Below, piece after piece: positions 10,288-15,538 of a DNA stretch of 22,096 nt. Source of the stretch: CAYLLN01 sp036496265 (GTDB lineage Bacteria > Planctomycetota > Planctomycetia > Pirellulales > Pirellulaceae). The notes beneath the pieces were generated by a model. It had not been told where the DNA came from. It worked only from the letters and a program-made list of their open reading frames with translations, and did not search any database. Both the position numbers and the translations under genes were made by a program. The stretch's first letter is position 1; the number at the start of each line of letters is the position of its first letter. The stretch covers positions 1-22,096 of the forward strand of contig DASXLL010000154.1 in assembly GCA_036496265.1 (NCBI GenBank), given 5' to 3'.

Positions 10288-11682
10288 ATGGACCGCTTCG
10301 CTTTTTTAATTCTAGTCAGCGTTGTCGCGCAACTCGTGCCTGCGGCTGAACCCGACGCCCGCGACTCCCCCGCCGCTCGCGGCTACCGTTTCCTCGTCGA
10401 AAAAGCCTACCTCTCGCCCGATTTCGATGGCGAAACGTTCGCTGCCGCCTGGAAACAATGGCCGGAGCCATTGCGCTCGCAAGCTGAGCAAGCAACCGCC
10501 GAGGAGCGGCGAACGATGGCGTTCACGCGGTATGGCCTGACACCGCGGCCGGACGATCCGGCAAAACCATTGCAGTACGCGGTCGATGCGGCCGGCACTT
10601 GGACGATGAACTGCTTCGCCTGCCACGGCGGGACGATCCCCGAATGCCCGCCTTCTGTAGGGAACGCCCTCCGTGGCGTTCCTGGCGTCTGGCCAGGATC
10701 GCCAAATTCGCGGCTAGCCCTGCAGACGCTGACCGAAGAAACCCGGCTGGCAAAAGCCAAGCTGCAAAAACCATTTTCACGAATGGACCTCGGCAGCGCC
10801 GTCGTTCCGCTGGGCACAACGAACGGCACGACCAACGCAGTCATGTTCGGCGTGCTCCTCATGGCCTATCGCGACGCAGATTTGACGTTGCACAAAGAGC
10901 GGCCGATTCCACCGATGGTGCATCACGACATGGACGCCCCGCCGTGGTGGCATCTGAAGCGGAAAAAGATGATGTATATCGATGGCTTCGCCGCCAAAAG
11001 CGCACGCGGCCTCATGCAATTCATGCTCATTCCGCAGAATGGGCCGGAGAAATTTCGCGAATGGGAACACGATTTCGAGGACGTCCTGGCCTACATCGAA
11101 TCGATCGAGCCACCGAAATATCCGTTTGCGATCGACAGAGCGCTTTCCGAGCGCGGCCGCGCAGCATTCAATCGCGTCTGCGCCGATTGCCATGGCACGT
11201 ACGGCGCCGGCGGCGCTTACCCTGAAAAGATGGTCCCCATCGAAGAAGTCGGCACCGACCGCGTGCGACTCGATGCCCTGAGCGCAACGCACCGCGACGC
11301 CTACGGCCAAAGCTGGTTCGCCCATTTCGGCAACCTGCCCAACATCACCCAGCCCCCAGGCTACATCGCCCCGCCCCTCGACGGCATCTGGGCCACCGGC
11401 CCGTATTTTCACAACGGCAGCGTGCCCACGCTCTGGCACGTTTTGCATCCCAAAGCGCGGCCCATTGTTTGGACGCGCGCAGGCGAGATGTTCGACCCAG
11501 ATCGCCTCGGGCCTGCGATTGAAGTCTCCGACGATTTGCCGTCCAGCATCACCGCCGGCTGGCAGCGCAGGCAATACTTCGATACTCGCGGCTTCGGCAA
11601 ATCAGCCGCGGGACATGATTTTGCGGACGTGCTGAATGAGGATGAAAGACTGGCCGTTCTTGAATATCTAAAAACGCTGTGA
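10288..11682 (+). CDS. Periplasmic diheme cytochrome c (RoxA / cytochrome c peroxidase-like)
   Basis: This 464-residue protein opens with a signal peptide (MDRFAFLILVSVVAQLVPAA, cleavage probably near residue 20). It has two c-type heme sites, CFACH (C109, C112, H113) and CADCH (C298, C301, H302). The conserved ending GPYFHNGSVPTLWHVLHP resembles RoxA and di-heme peroxidase-like proteins. It should act in the periplasm as an electron-transfer protein or heme oxidase; the substrate is unknown. About ten residues just after the first heme site (SVGNALRGVPG, about 123-133) come from a repeat identical to 815-841, inserted before PGSPNSRLALQTLTEE. The insertion keeps the frame. No ribosome site is evident before the ATG. 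It overlaps no partner, and the antitoxin gene follows. Confidence 0.87.
   Translation: MDRFAFLILVSVVAQLVPAAEPDARDSPAARGYRFLVEKAYLSPDFDGETFAAAWKQWPEPLRSQAEQATAEERRTMAFTRYGLTPRPDDPAKPLQYAVDAAGTWTMNCFACHGGTIPECPPSVGNALRGVPGVWPGSPNSRLALQTLTEETRLAKAKLQKPFSRMDLGSAVVPLGTTNGTTNAVMFGVLLMAYRDADLTLHKERPIPPMVHHDMDAPPWWHLKRKKMMYIDGFAAKSARGLMQFMLIPQNGPEKFREWEHDFEDVLAYIESIEPPKYPFAIDRALSERGRAAFNRVCADCHGTYGAGGAYPEKMVPIEEVGTDRVRLDALSATHRDAYGQSWFAHFGNLPNITQPPGYIAPPLDGIWATGPYFHNGSVPTLWHVLHPKARPIVWTRAGEMFDPDRLGPAIEVSDDLPSSITAGWQRRQYFDTRGFGKSAAGHDFADVLNEDERLAVLEYLKTL
10656..10682. repeat. 27-bp repeat inside the cytochrome c gene, identical to 815-841
   Basis: Starts TGTAGGGAACGCCCTC and contains a small palindrome (GGAACGCC / GGCGTTCC). 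It is read in frame as about nine residues between the first heme site and the conserved PGSPNS motif. Confidence 0.85.
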
Positions 11683-11714
11683 GCGTGGTAGAATTGCAAC
11701 GAGGACTAAAAACG

Positions 11715-11999
11715 ATGTCAATCAGCATTACCGAAGACATTCGCACGATTGCCGAACTGCAATCCGAACCTATGGAGATCGTAAAGCACATTCGGAAAAC
11801 AGGTCGCCCAGTCGTTGTTACCAATAAGGGTAAGGCCGATCTCGTCATTATGGATGCGGCAACTTTCGAACGGCATTTGAAATTGACGAATCTCGCCCGA
11901 TTGTTGGCGGAAGGGGAAGCGGATATTCGCGCCGGCAGAACAAGACCAGCCCGCGAATTCTTCGAAGAACTGCGACGTGAAAACAAAATATCGCGTTGA
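11715..11999 (+). CDS. Phd/YefM-family antitoxin
   Basis: A 94-residue protein from the ATG at 11715, with GAGGA ten bases upstream; longer in-frame starts overlap the cytochrome stop and lack such a site. The motif I-A-E-L-x(4)-EIVKHIRKTGRPVVVTNKGKADLVIMD is the Phd/YefM fold signature: an N-terminal DNA-binding dimer that normally autoregulates its operon. The C-terminal half (LLAEGEADIRAG...EFFEELRRE) would be the toxin-wrapping helix. The expected RelE/ParE-type toxin frame overlaps its 3' end by 23 bases but is cut short (next entry), so this antitoxin looks orphaned. It may still repress its promoter or neutralise a toxin encoded elsewhere. Confidence 0.88.
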   Translation: MSISITEDIRTIAELQSEPMEIVKHIRKTGRPVVVTNKGKADLVIMDAATFERHLKLTNLARLLAEGEADIRAGRTRPAREFFEELRRENKISR

Positions 12000-12126
12000 A
12001 GTGCGCGTTACTCAAAACGGTCCCTCGGCAAGCTTTTTTGCCCGTCATTTATTGTTACGTTCTCTGCCTTGCTTCCTGCATTTTTCTGTCCCCCATCTTT
12101 CTGTCACCTGGCTTTAATCCATTTTT
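11977..12126 (+). pseudogene. Stump of a RelE/ParE-type toxin gene
   Basis: A GTG at 11977, overlapping the antitoxin stop by 23 bases, opens a 49-codon frame. The first residues, VKTKYRVEVRVTQ, look like the N-terminal strand of RelE/ParE toxins and sit where the toxin gene of a Phd/RelE pair normally begins. After about 13 residues the similarity disappears; the rest is Leu/Phe/Cys-rich and passes into repeat DNA (12079-12106), then a stop at 12124-12126. I infer a truncated toxin. With only the first strand recognisable, chance resemblance is possible. Confidence 0.4.
12079..12106. repeat. Short direct repeat TTTCTGTC (two copies)
   Basis: TTTCTGTC occurs at 12081-12088 and 12096-12103, in a T/C-rich tract downstream of the toxin stump. 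It may mark the junction at which the toxin gene was lost. Confidence 0.45.
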
Positions 12127-12155
12127 GATTGCGGCCCCGCGCCGACCCTGCTGCT

Positions 12156-12197
12156 CATCCTTTGCGCTCTTAGCGTCCTTTGCGGCTTTGCGTTAAA
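12156..12197. repeat. Iterated TTTGCG repeat
   Basis: Successive TTTGCGCTC, TTAGCGTCC, TTTGCGGC and TTTGCGTTA units with a 9-base rhythm lie between the toxin stump and the TPR gene. I recall similar iterated stretches between genes in planctomycetes and verrucomicrobia; that cannot be checked here. Confidence 0.55.
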
Positions 12198-12259
12198 GGC
12201 GAGGCGGGTGGACCAACCGCAGAAGCCGACATTGTCAGCACGTCGCCGTTTCGCAACTC

Positions 12260-13027
12260 TTAATACCGCCGGAATGGTATCAGACCCGCACTCCGTGTGC
12301 CCGGCGTTGCGTTGATCGCGTTGGGCGCAGCGGCTTGAATCGGATTCACCCGCGACTGCAACATCGCAATATGCTGCTGCAGCTCCGGCTGATAACGATT
12401 GATGGAATACGCGAGTTGATAGTTCTGCAGGGCCTGCGGGAAATCACCCGCTTGCTCTTTGATGCGGCCGAGGGCGGCGTGGGCGCGCCAGTTGCGCATG
12501 TCAAGGGCGAGGGCTTCGTTCAACGCCGTCGTTGCAGAACCAGAGTCGCCCGATTCTTCGTAGAGCCGGGCGAGTTCAACCCGGGCGTCGGCATTCTGAG
12601 GACTTTGAACCGTCCAATTCCGCAAGAGCGTGAAAGCCTTGTCCGTGCGGCCCGTTTCGGCGAGCAGCACGGCGAGGCCACGATGGCAATCGACGTGATT
12701 CGGGTTGATGTTGAGGCACTGGTTATAGAGCGACTCGGCTTGCGTCAAAACATTCGTGTCGCGATTGGCCAGCCCCATGCGGTGATAGACGGCCGCCTTG
12801 TTGTAAAACGTGTCGGCGTTCTGCGGATCGATCGTCAGCGCCGTATCGAAGCGGTTCAGTGCGTATTGATACTGCCCCTGCTGGAAGTAGCGCACGCCAT
12901 CGACGTTGCGGCCCTGCGCCACCATCCGGCAGCCGGCGGCGGCTGTCATAAGGGCGAGCAAGCACACGCATCGTAGGGTGGGCTGTGCCCACCATATTGC
13001 GTCTAGCTTTGATGATAAACGGACCAT
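12260..13027 (-). CDS. TPR-repeat lipoprotein
   Basis: A 255-residue protein if started at the ATG at 13027. A lipobox (ALMTAAAGC, Cys33) follows a hydrophobic stretch, so the mature protein is probably membrane-anchored in the periplasm. About five tetratricopeptide repeats follow (e.g. GVRYFQQGQYQYALNRFDTA; RGLAVLLAETGRTDKAFTLL; AALGRIKEQAGDFPQALQNY), which serve protein-protein binding. The partner is unknown. The start is uncertain: ATG at 13087 and TTG at 13153 are also in frame, none with a clear ribosome site, and the TTG lies inside a palindromic repeat. The signal-peptide region itself contains a repeat copy (12978-12994) read as WWAQPTLR, so the original start may have been altered. 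Confidence 0.8.
   Translation of the reverse strand: MVRLSSKLDAIWWAQPTLRCVCLLALMTAAAGCRMVAQGRNVDGVRYFQQGQYQYALNRFDTALTIDPQNADTFYNKAAVYHRMGLANRDTNVLTQAESLYNQCLNINPNHVDCHRGLAVLLAETGRTDKAFTLLRNWTVQSPQNADARVELARLYEESGDSGSATTALNEALALDMRNWRAHAALGRIKEQAGDFPQALQNYQLAYSINRYQPELQQHIAMLQSRVNPIQAAAPNAINATPGTRSAGLIPFRRY
12978..12994. repeat. Third copy of the 17-bp element, inside the lipoprotein signal region
   Basis: Identical to 8924-8940 and reverse-complementary to 8961-8977. The flanking GTA before it is also shared with the 8921 copy. It encodes part of the n-region of the lipoprotein signal peptide on the minus strand. Confidence 0.85.
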
Positions 13028-13122
13028 AAACGCGCGCAACCGCAGCTTGCGATTTATCGGGTCGCGAAGACTAGCAAGCGGGCCCATCCGGGACAAGAGC
13101 GGCTGACGAGCTGGGCAGACTA

Positions 13123-13194
13123 AGGGGTCGGGAGTCAATTGCGGTTTCGGCAATCCATTTGGATGAATGTTGCCGCAATTGACTCCCGACCCCT
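13123..13194. repeat. 72-bp near-perfect palindrome between divergent genes
   Basis: Perfect 22-bp arms lie at 13123-13144 and 13173-13194 (outer sequence AGGGGTCGGGAGTCAATTG). The interior holds CGGCAA/TTGCCG (13148-13153 and 13170-13175) and ATCC/GGAT around a central ATTT. It would fold into one long hairpin, or extrude as a cruciform. The size and form resemble a MITE- or REP-like mobile palindrome; no transposase is in the window. It sits between the divergently transcribed TPR and HAD genes. Confidence 0.9.
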
Positions 13195-13253
13195 CTCGCT
13201 TCTTCGCGGCAAGAGCGGCTGCCTTCTTATGGGTTGTCAGTCATAATGCTGGC

Positions 13254-13844
13254 ATGGTCACAGGAATCGTCTTCGATCTCGACGGCACACTGGTCGATTC
13301 GCGACTCGATTTCGACGCCATGCGGCGCGAGATGGAATTGCCGCCAGAAATGCCCATTTTGGAAGCCCTGGCGCGGCTCGATCCGAAACATGCGGCGCGG
13401 TGCAACGAGATTTTGCACCGCCACGAGCTAGCAGGGGCCCAGCGGGCGACTCTCTTGCCCGGTTGCCGCGAGCTGATCGAAAAACTGCACGCCCGCGGCG
13501 TGAAACTCGCGATCGCGACGCGGAACAGCCGGCATATCACGGTCGTAACTGTCGAAAAGCTGGCCATTCCGATCGACGCTCTCTTCACCCGCGACGATGG
13601 GCCCGTAAAGCCCCATCCCTGGCCAGTCGAAGAAGCCTGCCGACTCTGGGCTGCTTCTCCGACGGAAGTCGTCATCATCGGCGATTTTCGATTCGACATC
13701 GAATGCGGCCGCGCCGCCGGCTGCCGCACCGTCTTGCTCACGCATCCGCACCCCGCAGCGTCTCATCCGAATAAAGAGCAAGCCGATTTCTTGCTCACAT
13801 CACTCGCCGACTATCCCCGCCTGCTCGACTGGCTACGGTTGTGA
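13254..13844 (+). CDS. HAD-superfamily hydrolase, phosphoglycolate phosphatase-like
   Basis: A 196-residue protein from the ATG at 13254; a longer in-frame extension runs into the palindrome and is unlikely. All four HAD motifs are present: FDLDGTLVDS (nucleophile and acid Asp, about residues 7-11), AIATRNS (motif II Thr), the motif III Lys in VKPHPWP, and GDFRFDIECG (motif IV acids). A short helical cap between motifs I and II suggests subfamily IA, as in phosphoglycolate phosphatase and beta-phosphoglucomutase. The substrate cannot be fixed. It converges on the PQQ-like gene with two bases between the stop codons, so read-through transcripts would be antisense to one another. Confidence 0.88.
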   Translation: MVTGIVFDLDGTLVDSRLDFDAMRREMELPPEMPILEALARLDPKHAARCNEILHRHELAGAQRATLLPGCRELIEKLHARGVKLAIATRNSRHITVVTVEKLAIPIDALFTRDDGPVKPHPWPVEEACRLWAASPTEVVIIGDFRFDIECGRAAGCRTVLLTHPHPAASHPNKEQADFLLTSLADYPRLLDWLRL

Positions 13845-13846
13845 CC

Positions 13847-15277
13847 CTACTTCTCCCCAATGCAATACAGATTCTTCCGGCTCCGAAGAAATAACTGATT
13901 CCCCACAACAGCCGGCGATGCATCCGTCGGATCGTTGAGCAGGTTCGTGCTGACAACTTCCAACTTGTCGGCATCCTTGATCACAACTGTGTTCCCATCG
14001 CGATCGACGATATACACATTGCCGCCCGCAGCAACCGGCGAAGCGTACACCGTCCCCAGCCCTTCCACTCGCTGACCCGTGTAGTGTGGCTTGCCCGTCC
14101 GGCTGTCGAGGCACGTCAGAATATTGTCATTCCGCTTCAAAAAATACAGCCGATGACCCGAGAGTAGTGGCGAGGGAACATACGGCGTGTCGCGGTCGTA
14201 CCGCCAGGCGATCGATTTATTCGCATCGCCGCTGCTGCCCAGTTTAATCGCCAGCAACTTATTGCCTTCGTAGCCGCTGGTGAGATACACGAGGTCGTCG
14301 CGCGTGAAGCCAGTGGGAATGACATTCGTCGTCAGACCCTCTGACTCCCAGACTTCCTTGCCGGTCGCCAGATCGTAGCTACGAATGCTATTGGTCGCAC
14401 TTAACACTGCCTGGGCCTTGCCATTGTGCTCGACGATGACAGGCGTGGACCAAACGGTCTTTTCATTTCGGGCTGTGCGCCAGAGCTCTTGGCCGCTCCG
14501 CTTATCGATGGCCGCGACAAAGCCGGGGCCCCCATCGTGGTCCCATTGAACTACGATCGTATTACCGAACAGAGCCGGCGTGGCCCCTTCGCCGAAGCCG
14601 TTGCGCGGATGCTGCTGGCCGAGATCTTTTTCCCACTTCAGATTGCCGGCCAGGTCATAACAGTAAAGACCGCGCGAACCGAAAAACGCATACACGTGCT
14701 CGCCGTCGGTGATCGCGGAGGACGCCGCAAAGCTCCCATCGCCTGGCTTGAAGCCTTCATGTGGCACCGCCTCGCGACAAATTTTGGACCACAGCGTTTT
14801 GCCCGAGTTACGATCAATCGACATCAAAGCGAATTGATAAACTTCGGTTGGCGGCGGACCGCCTTTAGCGCCGGGCGGGCCTTTACCACCTTTGCCGCCG
14901 AAGCCGCCTTTCCCCGGCGGCCCTTTGCCCGGCGGCGGACCCTTGCCATCAGGCCCTCCCTTGCCCTTCCGGAAGTCATTGGACTGAGCCGCCGGCGCGC
15001 TGCTTTCCCCTTTGGAAGGCACCGCCGTTTGAACAAAGATCTGGTCTTTCCAAATGATTGGCGTGGACGTGCCGTCACCGGGAATGCGAACTTGCCACTG
15101 AATGTTCGTTTTCTCGTCCCACTTAATCGTCGGCTTGCCCGCAGGGGCCTCACCGGTGCCGAGTGGACCCCGCCATTGCGGCCAATTGGTCTCGGCTGAA
15201 TATCCGTTCCGCACAGCCCAGAGTGAGGCCAAAAACGACGCGCTGATAACCAGGAGCAGCAGGTGCCGGCGATTCAC
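13847..15277 (-). CDS. Exported PQQ-like beta-propeller protein
   Basis: A 476-residue protein from a GTG at 15277, supported by GGAG nine bases upstream and by a good signal peptide from that point (MNRRHLLLLVISASFLASLWA). Planctomycete hallmarks include NWPQWRGPLGTGEAP after the signal. Repeated blades of the form (V)AAIDKRSGQELWRT, YDLATGKEVWES and CLDSRTGKPHYTGQ mark a WD-like PQQ-binding propeller. A Gly/Pro/Lys-rich stretch of about 45 residues (about 112-156) lies between blade segments and looks disordered. Such proteins are common in planctomycete exported proteomes; whether this one binds PQQ is unknown. It diverges from the DUF1549/1553 gene across a 261-bp gap. Confidence 0.88.
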   Translation of the reverse strand: MNRRHLLLLVISASFLASLWAVRNGYSAETNWPQWRGPLGTGEAPAGKPTIKWDEKTNIQWQVRIPGDGTSTPIIWKDQIFVQTAVPSKGESSAPAAQSNDFRKGKGGPDGKGPPPGKGPPGKGGFGGKGGKGPPGAKGGPPPTEVYQFALMSIDRNSGKTLWSKICREAVPHEGFKPGDGSFAASSAITDGEHVYAFFGSRGLYCYDLAGNLKWEKDLGQQHPRNGFGEGATPALFGNTIVVQWDHDGGPGFVAAIDKRSGQELWRTARNEKTVWSTPVIVEHNGKAQAVLSATNSIRSYDLATGKEVWESEGLTTNVIPTGFTRDDLVYLTSGYEGNKLLAIKLGSSGDANKSIAWRYDRDTPYVPSPLLSGHRLYFLKRNDNILTCLDSRTGKPHYTGQRVEGLGTVYASPVAAGGNVYIVDRDGNTVVIKDADKLEVVSTNLLNDPTDASPAVVGNQLFLRSRKNLYCIGEK

Positions 15278-15538
15278 AATACGGTTCTCCGCACGAAGGT
15301 TCAATTTCTCACTCGAAACGATATAAAACCCACCCAAATAAACACGACCAAATTGCAGCAGTCGCGGCCAAATCTGTCAATTCGCGATGCTTTTTCACGA
15401 ATCGAGCAAATTGGGGCATTTCGCGCGCAGTTTTGGTATCTTGGAGTTGCCGCTCGTGCGGCCCGGCCCATTACCGCTCGTGCGGCCTATTGTCAGCGCC
15501 GGCCCTCCCAAGTCGCTCGATTTACCCGCCCTCTGTCG
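15278..15538. promoter_or_regulatory. Divergent intergenic region with a 14-bp direct repeat
   Basis: The gap between the PQQ-like and DUF1549/1553 genes should hold both promoters. CCGCTCGTGCGGCC occurs twice, at 15450-15463 and 15474-15487 (24-bp spacing, just over two helical turns), and each copy is itself a small palindrome. This could be a paired operator or another repeat. No clear promoter boxes are visible. Confidence 0.4.

Noticed and set aside
10777..11574. Minus-strand frame of 265 codons
   Set aside because: It is antisense to the diheme cytochrome c gene, whose heme motifs and signal peptide are clear.
15263..15538. N-terminal extension of the DUF1549/1553 protein from an upstream start
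   Set aside because: It would overlap the divergent PQQ-like gene and place about 92 non-hydrophobic residues before an obvious signal peptide.
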